Shown: in pieces, positions 33,949 to 41,123 of the stretch | Layout of the letters: each line of letters begins with the position of its first letter | Position numbering within the stretch: position 1 is the stretch's first letter | Source: Rhodococcus tukisamuensis NBRC 100609 | GTDB lineage: Bacteria > Actinomycetota > Actinomycetes > Mycobacteriales > Mycobacteriaceae | DNA: 42,263 nt | Assembly (NCBI RefSeq): GCF_001894985.1 | Contig: NZ_BCXG01000035.1 | Span: 1 to 42,263 of the forward strand | Direction: 5' to 3' | Notes under the pieces: model-generated | What the model was told of the DNA's origin: nothing | Seen by the model: only the letters and a program-made list of their open reading frames with translations | The model's database searches: none | Program-made: the position numbers and the translations under genes

Positions 33949-34767
33949 CTAGTTGACGAATCGCAGATCCGAGATGGTGCCGCTGGCCACGAGCATGATG
34001 TAGAAGTCGGTGAGCATCAGAGTGCCGAGGGTGGTCCAGGCCAGTTGCATGTGCCGGGTGTTGAGGACGCTCACCTTGGTCCAGATCCAGTACCGGACCG
34101 GATGGGCCGAGAAGTGCTTGAGCCGGCCGCCGGTGATGTGACGACAGGAATGGCAGGAGAGCGTGTACGCCCACAGCAGCAGCACGTTCACCGTGATGAT
34201 CACCGTGCCGAGCCCGACACCGAAACCACCGGAACCGCCATGGAAGGCCTTCACCGCGTCATAGGTGTTGATCAGCGACACGATCAGGGCGACGTAGAAG
34301 AAGTACCGGTGGGCGTTCTGCACGATCAGCGGCAGCCGGGTCTCACCGGTGTAGCTGGTGTGCGGCTCGGCGACCGCGCAGGCCGGCGGCGCAAACCAGA
34401 TCGAGCGGTAGTAGGCCTTGCGGTAGTAGTAGCAGGTGAGCCGGAACCCGAGCAGGAAGGGCAGTACCAGGAACCCGAGCGGAATCCACATCGGCAGTTC
34501 GCCGACGAAGGTGCCGAAGTGGCTCGACCCCGGCACGCAGGAGTCGCTGATGCACGGCGAGTAGAACGGCGTGAGGTAGTGGTACTCGTCCACCCAGTAC
34601 GCGGTCCGCACGAAGGACCGGATCGTCGCGTACACCACGAAGACGGCCAGACCCAGCGTCGTGAGCAGCGGCGGCTGCCACCAACGGTCGGTGCGTAGCG
34701 TGCGCGCCGAGATGCTCGCCCGGCGCGGCGATCGGACCCCCGCCGAATCGCGCGCGGGCGCGCTCAC
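33949..34767 (-). CDS. Succinate dehydrogenase membrane anchor subunit (Sdh1 type)
   Basis: 272 residues with five membrane helices: LLTTLGLAVFVVYATI, IPLGFLVLPFLLGFRL, YFFYVALIVSLINTY, LGTVIITVNVLLLWAYTLSC and LAWTTLGTLMLTDFYIMLV. Conserved-looking polar features include HTSYTGETRLPLIVQNAHRY and LSCHSCRHITGGRLKHFSAH, where His residues could hold heme or quinone. This is the long single-polypeptide anchor typical of Sdh1. The start is GTG 34767, sharing GTGA with the stop of the small upstream gene. The N-terminus is a short basic tail. Confidence 0.88.
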   Translation of the reverse strand: MSAPARDSAGVRSPRRASISARTLRTDRWWQPPLLTTLGLAVFVVYATIRSFVRTAYWVDEYHYLTPFYSPCISDSCVPGSSHFGTFVGELPMWIPLGFLVLPFLLGFRLTCYYYRKAYYRSIWFAPPACAVAEPHTSYTGETRLPLIVQNAHRYFFYVALIVSLINTYDAVKAFHGGSGGFGVGLGTVIITVNVLLLWAYTLSCHSCRHITGGRLKHFSAHPVRYWIWTKVSVLNTRHMQLAWTTLGTLMLTDFYIMLVASGTISDLRFVN

Positions 34768-35051
34768 TGGTGCTCGTGGGGATGACCGCCGACACCCTCG
34801 TCGTCGGCGCCCAGCCAGAGCGTCTGGTCGTAGGGGGCTTCGGGGACCGGCACCCGCTCGGACTCGCCGACGGGATGCGCCAGGCGCGGCGGCGATTCGT
34901 CGAGTTCGGTTGCGTCGATGCCGAGCCGTTCGACGTCGTTCGCGAGCCGACGGACCGCGGCGGCGTCGCCGTAGACCGTCCGCAGCGACCCGACGCACTG
35001 GCGCAGGTGACCGATCGTGCGGTTGAGTTCCATCATTTCGGTGGTGGACAT
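34764..35051 (-). CDS. Small conserved protein of the Sdh1 operon (Rv0250c-like)
   Basis: 95 residues, soluble, mostly helical at the start (STTEMMELNRTIGHLRQC, VRRLANDVERLGIDATELDE) and ending in acidic/His-rich residues (GADDEGVGGHPHEHQ). ATG 35051 follows GGAGG. A small protein gene is also the first gene of the mycobacterial Sdh1 operon (Rv0250c); position and size suggest it is the same, though the function is unknown. An assembly or regulatory role for the complex is possible. It overlaps the anchor gene by 4 nt. Confidence 0.75.
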   Translation of the reverse strand: MSTTEMMELNRTIGHLRQCVGSLRTVYGDAAAVRRLANDVERLGIDATELDESPPRLAHPVGESERVPVPEAPYDQTLWLGADDEGVGGHPHEHQ

Positions 35052-35072
35052 TCGAACCTCCGACACAGCTGA

Positions 35073-35088
35073 TGTGATCGCTATCACA
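35073..35088. promoter_or_regulatory. CRP-type binding site upstream of the Sdh1 operon
   Basis: TGTGATCGCTATCACA is a perfect TGTGA-N6-TCACA palindrome, the consensus of CRP-family regulators, 21 bp before the operon's first ATG. The mycobacterial Sdh1 operon is known to be CRP-regulated. Its closeness to the start suggests repression or an overlapping promoter. The CRP gene is not in the window. Confidence 0.8.
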
Positions 35089-35129
35089 CTACGTCATCCC
35101 GGTGCCACCGGTGGGCGGGTTGGGCGAGG

Positions 35130-35816
35130 TCAGAAGAACGGCTCGAGGACGCCCACGTCGAACCAGTTCGGAGCCGCCGCGACGAAGTCCGCGCGGCTCG
35201 ACGCCCCGGCGCCGGCGGGCACCCGGCCGAGCAGGGGCACACCCGTGACCTCGGGCAGGTCCGCGAGATTGCAGCGCGCGGCCAGGTCCGGTTCGCCGGG
35301 CCACGACCCGACGACCAGCCCCGGGCAGGACAGACCGGCGGCGTTCAGCGTGGCGACGGTGAGGGCGCTGTGGTTGAGCGTGCCCAGCCCGGCCGAGGCC
35401 ACCACCAGCACCGGCGCATCCAGTTCCCTCGCCACGTCGACGAGCGTGAACCCCTGCGCGCCAAGGCGAACCAGCAGCCCACCCGCGCCCTCGACCAGCG
35501 TGAGGTCGTGGCCGGCGTCGAGGAACCGGACGGCGTCGGCGACCGCGCCGAGTTCGAGCATCGGCAGGTCCGCGCGCCGGGCGGCGGTGTCGGGGGCCAA
35601 CGGCTCCGGGTAGCGGGCCAGCTCGACGGTCCCGGTCACGCCCGAGAGTCGTTGCACCTCGGCAAGATCGCCCGGTTCGCCCGGCCCAACCCCGGTCTGG
35701 GCGGGTTTGCACACCGCGACCGTCCGGCCCAGCGAGCCGGCCAGGACGGCGAGCGCGGCGGTGACCACGGTCTTGCCCACGTCGGTCGAGGTCCCGGTCA
35801 CCACCAGCACGCTCAC
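35130..35816 (-). CDS. bioD: Dethiobiotin synthetase
   Basis: 228 residues. It makes dethiobiotin from 7,8-diaminopelargonate, CO2 and ATP. The P-loop GTSTDVGKT is at residues 8-16. [10 protein letters not shown] (Lys for CO2 chemistry), [12 protein letters not shown] (second nucleotide loop), [18 protein letters not shown] and a C-terminal [10 protein letters not shown] fit the family. The start is GTG 35816, overlapping the bioF stop (GTGA), so bioF and bioD are coupled. It is followed by the Sdh1 promoter region without a clear terminator. Confidence 0.96.
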   Translation of the reverse strand: MSVLVVTGTSTDVGKTVVTAALAVLAGSLGRTVAVCKPAQTGVGPGEPGDLAEVQRLSGVTGTVELARYPEPLAPDTAARRADLPMLELGAVADAVRFLDAGHDLTLVEGAGGLLVRLGAQGFTLVDVARELDAPVLVVASAGLGTLNHSALTVATLNAAGLSCPGLVVGSWPGEPDLAARCNLADLPEVTGVPLLGRVPAGAGASSRADFVAAAPNWFDVGVLEPFF

Positions 35817-36952
35817 GCCGGCGCCCCGGCCAGCACGTCCGTCAGCACCTCGCCGATGAGCGCCATCTCCTGATCGGTGAGGTTCGCCCGCGCGGTCAGC
35901 CGCAGCCGCGAGGTGCCGGCCGGGACCGACGGCGGCCGGAAGCACCCGACGTGCAGCCCACGCTCACGGCAGGCGCGGGCGGCGTCGAAGGCGCGCTGCG
36001 GATCGCCGAGCACGACGGAGACCACCGCGGACTCGGGCTCCGGGACGCCGGCGATTCGCGCCAGGTCCGCGGCCCGTCCGAGGACGGCGCCCGCGCGTTC
36101 CGGTTCGCGGCGCAGCACCGCGAGCGCGGCCCTCGCGGCGCCCACCGCGGCGGGTGCGAGGCCGGTGTCGAAGATGAAGGTGCGGGCGGCGTCGACCAGG
36201 TGCGCGCGGATCCTGGCGTCACCGAGCACCACGCCGCCCTGACTCGCCAGGGACTTCGACAGCGTCGCGGTGATCACCAGGTCCGGCTCCCCCGCCAACC
36301 CGACCTCGTGCACGAGCCCGCGCCCGCCGTCTCCACGCACCCCGATCGCGTGGGCCTCGTCCACCACCAGCACCGCCCCGTACTCGCGGCAGACCCGGTG
36401 CAGCTCGCGCACCGGCGCCAGGTCGCCGTCGGCGCTGAACACCGAGTCGGTGAGCACCAGCGCGCGCTCCTCGGTCCTGGTCGCGAGCGCGTCGCGGACC
36501 GCGTCCACGTCACCGCGCGGGCTGACCTGCACCCGCGCCCTCGACAGCCGGCACGCGTCGACGAGCGAGGCGTGACTGCCCGCGTCGGAGACGATCAGCG
36601 AGCCCTTGCCGGACAACGCGGTCACGGCGCCGAGGTTCGCGGTGTAACCGGACGAGAAGACCAGCCCGGACTCCGCTCCGACGAACTCGGCCAGTTCGAG
36701 CTCGAGCAGTTCGTGCTCGGTGGTGGTGCCGGTCACCAGTCGCGATCCGGTGGCGCCTGCACCCCAGCGCCCCAGCGCCGCCGCCGCGCCGGCGAGCACC
36801 TCGCGGTGGCGGACCAGCCCGAGGTAGTCGTTGGACGCGAGGTCCACAGGCTCGAGGCCGGCCGAGCGCGGGTGCAGTTCCCGACGCAGACCGGCGTCAC
36901 GCCGGCGTGCGGCCACCTCGTCGAGCCAGCTCAGTGCTTGATGATTTCCCAC
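35813..36952 (-). CDS. bioF: 8-amino-7-oxononanoate synthase
   Basis: 379 residues. A PLP enzyme that condenses pimeloyl thioester with L-alanine. [64 protein letters not shown] and the PLP lysine K233 in [13 protein letters not shown] are all present. The GTG at 36952 lies 8 nt after a TATGGT -10, so the message is leaderless; an upstream extension would run through the promoter palindrome. It is the first gene of bioFD, under a BioQ-type operator. bioA is 2 kb away, separated by an opposite-strand operon. Confidence 0.96.
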   Translation of the reverse strand: MGNHQALSWLDEVAARRRDAGLRRELHPRSAGLEPVDLASNDYLGLVRHREVLAGAAAALGRWGAGATGSRLVTGTTTEHELLELELAEFVGAESGLVFSSGYTANLGAVTALSGKGSLIVSDAGSHASLVDACRLSRARVQVSPRGDVDAVRDALATRTEERALVLTDSVFSADGDLAPVRELHRVCREYGAVLVVDEAHAIGVRGDGGRGLVHEVGLAGEPDLVITATLSKSLASQGGVVLGDARIRAHLVDAARTFIFDTGLAPAAVGAARAALAVLRREPERAGAVLGRAADLARIAGVPEPESAVVSVVLGDPQRAFDAARACRERGLHVGCFRPPSVPAGTSRLRLTARANLTDQEMALIGEVLTDVLAGAPA

Positions 36953-36960
36953 GATGACGC

Positions 36961-36999
36961 ACCATACGCGCCCACTTGAACGGCGTTCAAGTGGGCGCG
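36961..36999 (-). promoter_or_regulatory. bioF promoter with a 33-bp perfect palindromic BioQ operator
   Basis: The palindrome spans 36967-36999: 16-bp arms around one G. Its core TGAACGGCGTTCA (36977-36989) is identical to the bioB/bioQ operator. The minus-strand -35 TTGAAC (36990-36985) lies in it; an 18-bp spacer and TATGGT (36966-36961) follow. Repression by BioQ is the straightforward reading. Confidence 0.85.
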
Positions 37000-37080
37000 G
37001 CCGAACGCCGACCCGACGCCTGACGCGTATGAGGAGTCTCACCCGGCCACGCCTGTTCCCAAACCTTCGCGGCGGGTCTT

Positions 37081-37106
37081 GGTTTCGCCGCGGACCGAAC
37101 GGGTAC
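37081..37106 (+). promoter_or_regulatory. SigF-type (stress sigma factor) promoter
   Basis: GGTTT (37081-37085), a 15-bp spacer and GGGTAC (37101-37106) match the mycobacterial SigF consensus GTTT-N15-17-GGGTA. The ATG of the DUF2231 gene is 10 nt further on. Genes of this type often belong to general-stress regulons, which supports it. Confidence 0.72.
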
Positions 37107-37116
37107 GCCAACGGAT

Positions 37117-37662
37117 ATGACTGTGAAGGAACTCTTGAGTGCGTCCGAGTCCGTCGACGCCCTAGACCGGGTCAGCATTCCCCTGCGTGACCGGATCCTG
37201 CGCATCCTCGATGATCGTCCGGCGGCGAGCGTGCTGCGCGGCTCCTGGCTCGGCCATCCGGTGCACCCCCTGGCGGTCACGCTCCCGATGGGCGCATGGA
37301 CGGCCGCGGTGCTCCTCGAGACGGTGCGGCGCGATCACCGCGCCGCGCGACGACTGATCGGCCTCGGCCTGCTGGGCATCCCGCCCGCGCTGGCTACCGG
37401 ATGGGCGGACTGGTCGCTCCGCGACGACGCACAACGCCGTGCCGGACTGATACACGCAGCGGGCAACGGGGCAGCGGCGATGGCAATGGCCATCTCGTTC
37501 CGCCGTCGCAGGACAGGCCCGGACCTGCGTGCGCAGGCATGGAGCTGGTTCGGACTCGCGGCCGCTGGCGCCAGCGGAGCGCTCGGCGGTCACATCGCGT
37601 TCGGTGACAGCAGTGCGCGCGGAACCGAGGCCGCGCACGCGCGCATCGTGCATGCGACATGA
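37117..37662 (+). CDS. DUF2231 membrane protein
   Basis: 181 residues. The segment WLGHPVHPLAVTLPMGAWTA is a DUF2231 hallmark (HPxHP). Four hydrophobic helices follow, including AVTLPMGAWTAAVLLETV, LIGLGLLGIPPALATGWADW and FGLAAAGASGALGGHIAFG. DUF2231 proteins are inner-membrane proteins of unknown function, sometimes heme-linked; His residues sit in or near the helices (HPVHP, LIHAAGN, GGHIAF). It is the first gene of a three-gene operon, each overlapping the next by ATGA, behind a SigF-type promoter. ATG 37117 has only a weak ribosome site. Confidence 0.87.
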   Translation: MTVKELLSASESVDALDRVSIPLRDRILRILDDRPAASVLRGSWLGHPVHPLAVTLPMGAWTAAVLLETVRRDHRAARRLIGLGLLGIPPALATGWADWSLRDDAQRRAGLIHAAGNGAAAMAMAISFRRRRTGPDLRAQAWSWFGLAAAGASGALGGHIAFGDSSARGTEAAHARIVHAT

Positions 37663-38234
37663 ACGCCACCGAACCCGACCGTCGGAACCGAGCCCGCGGT
37701 GGGTTCGGGCGCGATCCGACCGGACGAGTCGACCGGCCCGCCGCCGACCCGCCCGAGGATGACGCCGAGTGGAACCGCCGCGTCCGCAACGAGACCGAGA
37801 CTCAACGACTGGATCGGAACTGGGCGAGCCTGCTGCAGGAACTGCGCGTGGCGCAGACAGGCGTCCAACTGTTGACCGGCTTCCTGCTGATCCTGCCGTT
37901 TCAGGAGCGGTTCGACGAACTGTCCGAGGTCGAGCAGGGCATCTACCTGGCGACGGTGTTCTGCTCGATCGCGGCCACGGTGCTACTGGTCGCGCCGGTA
38001 GGACAGCACCGAATCCTGTTCCACCGAAGACGAATTCGCACACTGGTCTCGGCGACCCATCTCTTTGCGCTCTGGGGCCTGGTATTTCTCGGGTTGACGC
38101 TGACCGGCGTCGTGGCACTGATCGTCGGGTTGGTAGTCGATCCGACCGTCGGCATGATCGCGGCCGCAGTCACCGTCGGCGCGTTCGGGTTCTTCTGGCT
38201 TCTGCTTCCGTGGCTCCTTCGGAGGCTTCCATGA
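37659..38234 (+). CDS. DUF6328-family membrane protein
   Basis: 191 residues. A long polar, Arg/Asp-rich N-terminus (about 55 residues) precedes LDRNWASLLQELRVAQTGVQ, LLTGFLLILPFQERFDELSE, the characteristic core of this family. Three more helices follow (YLATVFCSIAATVLLVAPVG, LFALWGLVFLGLTLTGVVAL, MIAAAVTVGAFGFFWLLLPW). The function is unknown; family members are frequent in stress regulons of actinobacteria. Overlaps of 4 nt on both sides show tight coupling with the DUF2231 and endonuclease-like genes. Confidence 0.82.
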   Translation: MNATEPDRRNRARGGFGRDPTGRVDRPAADPPEDDAEWNRRVRNETETQRLDRNWASLLQELRVAQTGVQLLTGFLLILPFQERFDELSEVEQGIYLATVFCSIAATVLLVAPVGQHRILFHRRRIRTLVSATHLFALWGLVFLGLTLTGVVALIVGLVVDPTVGMIAAAVTVGAFGFFWLLLPWLLRRLP

Positions 38235-38905
38235 CGCACACCCCCCGGCACACCGGAACCCACGATTCGAGGGCCCTCGCGGCGAGACTGCTCCGCGAGG
38301 CGGGTACCACGTACGCCGACGAAGCGGGCATTTCGATGGCGAACAAACCGATGCCGCTGTTCGAGTTGGTGACGCTCGCGCTCCTGCTCAGCACCCGCAT
38401 CTCTGCCACCATCGCGGTCAGGGCCGCAACCGAACTCATCCACACCGGGTTGCGCACCGCCGCGAGTGTGCACGCGGCGAACCGTGGCACCGTCATCGAG
38501 GCGCTGGGTCGCGCCCACTACCGACGCTACGACGAGAGCACGGCCACGCGCCTGCACGCCGCTGCCGAACGCACCCTCGAGGTCTACGGCGGCGACCTCC
38601 GACGGCTCGAGTCCCGGTGCGACAACGACACCGGCGTCGCGGCCGCGCTGCTCGAGGAGTTCGACGGCATCGGACCAGTCGGCGCCGCCATCTTCATGCG
38701 TGAGGTGCAGGACGTCTGGCCCTGGGCCCGGCCGTACCTCGACGACCGGGCGAGGACGGCCGCGCGCGCACTGGGCCTCCCGTCCGATCCGACGGCCCTC
38801 GCCGGGCTGACGGATACCCGAGCGTTTGCGCCGATGGCCGCCGCCCTGGTGCGGGTCTCCCTCGACGACAACCTGCGCGGGCGGCTACTGGACTGGGTGG
38901 ACTAA
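38231..38905 (+). CDS. HhH-GPD-type endonuclease III-like protein
   Basis: 224 residues. Motifs: FELVTLALLLSTRISATIAV (the helix-bundle start typical of EndoIII relatives), RAATELIHTGLRTAAS and the hairpin-helix-hairpin EEFDGIGPVGAAIFMREVQD, then VWPWARPYLDDRARTAARAL. The usual EndoIII catalytic Lys segment and the C-terminal Fe-S cysteines are not evident, so glycosylase activity is uncertain. A DNA-repair or DNA-binding role in stress is plausible from the operon. It is the third gene of the SigF-type unit and convergent with bioA, 61 bp away. Confidence 0.72.
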   Translation: MTHTPRHTGTHDSRALAARLLREAGTTYADEAGISMANKPMPLFELVTLALLLSTRISATIAVRAATELIHTGLRTAASVHAANRGTVIEALGRAHYRRYDESTATRLHAAAERTLEVYGGDLRRLESRCDNDTGVAAALLEEFDGIGPVGAAIFMREVQDVWPWARPYLDDRARTAARALGLPSDPTALAGLTDTRAFAPMAAALVRVSLDDNLRGRLLDWVD

Positions 38906-38966
38906 AGGCTGACGCAACAGTTGCCACCCTCGCGGCGGATTGGTGTCGGCGGAGCGGCGGCGTAGG

Positions 38967-40292
38967 TCAGGCCACCTGTGCGCGGGCAGCTGCCACCATC
39001 GCGGCCGCGATCCGGTCCACGTCCTCCCGGGTACACACGTACGGCGGCATCGCGTAGATCAGCTTCCCGAACGGTCGCAGCCACACCCCGGCGTCGACGG
39101 CGGCGTCGGTCGCGGACCGCATGTCCACCGGCTGCCGCATCTCGATCACCCCGATCCCGCCGAGCACCCGCACATCTGCCACCGCGTCGAGCTCCCTGGC
39201 CGATGCCAGCCCCGCGGCCAGCCCCTCACCCAGCGCCGCGACCTCGGCGCGCCAGTCCCGCGAGAGCAGCAGTTCCACGGCCGCGACGGCGATCGCGCAG
39301 GCCAGCGGGTTCGCCATGAACGTCGGCCCGTGCATCAGTCCACCGGCCTCGCCCCCGCTGATCGCCGCGGCCACCTCCGCGGTGCACAGCGTCGCGGCCA
39401 GCGTCAGGTAGCCGCCGGTCAGCGCCTTGCCGACGCACATCACGTCGGGGCTGACGCCCGCATGGTCGGCGGCGAAGAGCGCGCCGGTGCGGCCGAACCC
39501 GGTGGCGATCTCGTCGAACACCAGCAGCACGTCGTGCTCGTCGGCGAGACGCCGCAGCTCGCTCAGGTAGCGCGGGTCGTGGAAGCGCATCCCGCCGGCG
39601 CCCTGCACCACCGGCTCGACGATGATCGCGGCCAGCTCGTCGCGGTGCTCGACGAGAATCGCCTCGAACTCGGCGACGTAGGCCGGGTCGAACTCGCGCG
39701 GCGGAATCGGCGCGAACACCTGCCGGGCCAGCACGTCGGTCCACAGCGAGTGCATGCCGCCGTCGGGGTCGCACACGCTCATCGGTGCGAAGGTGTCGCC
39801 GTGGTAGCCACCGCGCCAGGTCAGCAGCCGCTTCTTCGCGGGCCGGCCGAGCGCCCGCTGGTACTGCAGGCACATCTTCACCGCGACCTCGACGGACACC
39901 GACCCGGAGTCGGCCAGGAACACCTTGTCCAGCCCGGCCGGGGTGATCCGGACCAGCAGTTCCGCGAGCCGGGCGGCGGGCTCGTGGGTGAGCCCACCGA
40001 ACATCACGTGACTCATCTTGGCGAGCTGCGCCGCGGCGGCGGCGTCGAGCACAGGGTGCCGGTAGCCGTGCACGGCCGCCCACCACGAGCTCATCCCGTC
40101 GACCAGCTCCCGGCCGTCGGCGAGGGTCAGCCGGGTGCCGGCCGCGCTTTCGACCACCAGCGGGCTGGTCGATGCGGGGAACGCGCCGTAGGGATGCCAC
40201 AGGTGGTCGGCATCGAGAGTGGCGATGCGTTCCGGAGACAGCGCGTGGTCCGGTGACAGGGTGCGGTCCGGCGAAGGAGACTGGGTGCTCAC
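38967..40292 (-). CDS. bioA: Adenosylmethionine-8-amino-7-oxononanoate aminotransferase
   Basis: 441 residues. A PLP aminotransferase that uses SAM as amino donor to make 7,8-diaminopelargonate. [10 protein letters not shown] near the N-terminus, [67 protein letters not shown], the PLP lysine K289 in [16 protein letters not shown] and [14 protein letters not shown] are family hallmarks. The GTG at 40292 lies 8 nt after a TATCGT -10, as in bioF; no BioQ-type palindrome is seen upstream. Its terminus faces the SigF-type operon. Confidence 0.96.
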   Translation of the reverse strand: MSTQSPSPDRTLSPDHALSPERIATLDADHLWHPYGAFPASTSPLVVESAAGTRLTLADGRELVDGMSSWWAAVHGYRHPVLDAAAAAQLAKMSHVMFGGLTHEPAARLAELLVRITPAGLDKVFLADSGSVSVEVAVKMCLQYQRALGRPAKKRLLTWRGGYHGDTFAPMSVCDPDGGMHSLWTDVLARQVFAPIPPREFDPAYVAEFEAILVEHRDELAAIIVEPVVQGAGGMRFHDPRYLSELRRLADEHDVLLVFDEIATGFGRTGALFAADHAGVSPDVMCVGKALTGGYLTLAATLCTAEVAAAISGGEAGGLMHGPTFMANPLACAIAVAAVELLLSRDWRAEVAALGEGLAAGLASARELDAVADVRVLGGIGVIEMRQPVDMRSATDAAVDAGVWLRPFGKLIYAMPPYVCTREDVDRIAAAMVAAARAQVA

Positions 40293-40300
40293 ACTGACCG

Positions 40301-40306
40301 ACGATA
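40301..40306 (-). promoter_or_regulatory. Putative leaderless -10 of bioA
   Basis: On the minus strand TATCGT is followed by 8 nt and GTG 40292, the same geometry as bioF. There is no TGAAC/GTTCA operator, so bioA may not be under BioQ here. Confidence 0.45.
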
Positions 40307-40345
40307 GCGACGGCGATGACTCGGCCGACGCTCGGAGGTCTACCC

Positions 40346-40385
40346 GTGGAGAACCACACAGGACAGTGGAGAACCACACAGGACA
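40346..40385 (+). repeat. Perfect 20-bp tandem duplication
   Basis: GTGGAGAACCACACAGGACA occurs twice in a row in the bioA/ABM gap, ending just before the ABM ribosome site (AAGGGAG). It could be a duplicated regulator site or a slippage product. Confidence 0.9.
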
Positions 40386-40397
40386 AGGGAGACCACC

Positions 40398-40670
40398 GTG
40401 ATCATCGTGGCCGGGGCATTGCACGTCGACCCGAGGGGGCGCGCCGCCTACCTCGACGGGTGCATCGAGGTGGTGACGCAGGCCCGCGCGAGCGACGGGT
40501 GCCGGGACTTCGCACTGTCCCCCGACCCGCTCGACCCGGGGCGCATCAACGTCTTCGAGTGCTGGGAGTCCGACGATCAACTGCAGCGGTTCCGTGAGGC
40601 CGGCCCGGACTCGGCGCAGCAGGGGGCGATTGTCCGAGCCGACGTGCGCGAGTACCAGGTCACCGAGTAG
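40398..40670 (+). CDS. ABM-domain (antibiotic biosynthesis monooxygenase/quinol monooxygenase-like) protein
   Basis: 90 residues forming a single ABM fold: [60 protein letters not shown]. The family includes cofactor-free quinol monooxygenases and many proteins without a known reaction. GTG 40398 has AAGGGAG upstream. The gene diverges from bioA across a ~100-bp gap that contains the tandem repeat. A link to biotin is not suggested by the sequence. Confidence 0.87.
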   Translation: MIIVAGALHVDPRGRAAYLDGCIEVVTQARASDGCRDFALSPDPLDPGRINVFECWESDDQLQRFREAGPDSAQQGAIVRADVREYQVTE

Positions 40671-41123
40671 CGACTGCGGATCCCGCAGTTACTCGAGGAA
40701 TATTCACAAACCAAGTTTCACAACTCGGCCCACTGTCGGCATGAACCGCCGGCAAGGGTTCAACACTTAATCGCCACCGCAGCGTTTAACGCTTAAAGAC
40801 AATTCAGTACGCAATGCAATCTAATTTCCCTGGCGACACCTCAGCGCAAATTGCAGCGGAAGCCCTCCCGCCGCCGACGGCGTGCTAACGTCGCGCCCCA
40901 ACTGCCTCGATCCCAATCGCCCCAGCTCAGGGCAACATTCCTTATTTCTGGCACGAACGTCCAGTTATTCGGAATTAATGCATGAGACCATTTACAGCAA
41001 TTTGGCCGCAATTACTGATCGACTGCGCTACCTTTGGCCGGATCAGCTCAACTGGACATCCGTCTAGGACGCTCGTCTAGGGCGGTTGCCTTGGGGCACC
41101 TGGACGTTCGAGGAGAGGGAAAC
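40671..41123 (+). other. 453-bp intergenic region, relatively AT-rich, before the surface-protein gene
   Basis: It holds no convincing gene. The middle (about 40700-41040) is visibly richer in A and T than the rest of the window. Present are a paired element TTCAACACTTAA (40759-40770) and TTTAACGCTTAA (40785-40796), an extended -10-like TGCTAACGT (40883-40891), and CGTCTAGG twice (41061-41068, 41074-41081). It ends in a strong AGGAG ribosome site for the next gene. A long leader or several promoters could lie here. Confidence 0.6.
40759..40796 (+). promoter_or_regulatory. Paired 12-bp direct-repeat element, possible regulator sites
   Basis: TTCAACACTTAA and TTTAACGCTTAA match at 10 of 12 positions and are 26 bp apart. 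The second sits in an AT-rich near-palindrome (TTTAACGCTTAAA). No protein is known to me for this motif. Confidence 0.3.

Noticed and set aside
40293-40397. BioQ operator upstream of bioA
   Set aside because: No TGAAC-N3-GTTCA or near match is present; the GGTTC parts in the tandem repeat lack the partner half-site.
40882-41067. Small 61-codon frame in the AT-rich intergenic region
   Set aside because: No ribosome site, no recognisable motif, and its GTG overlaps a -10-like element. A leader peptide cannot be excluded but is not supported.
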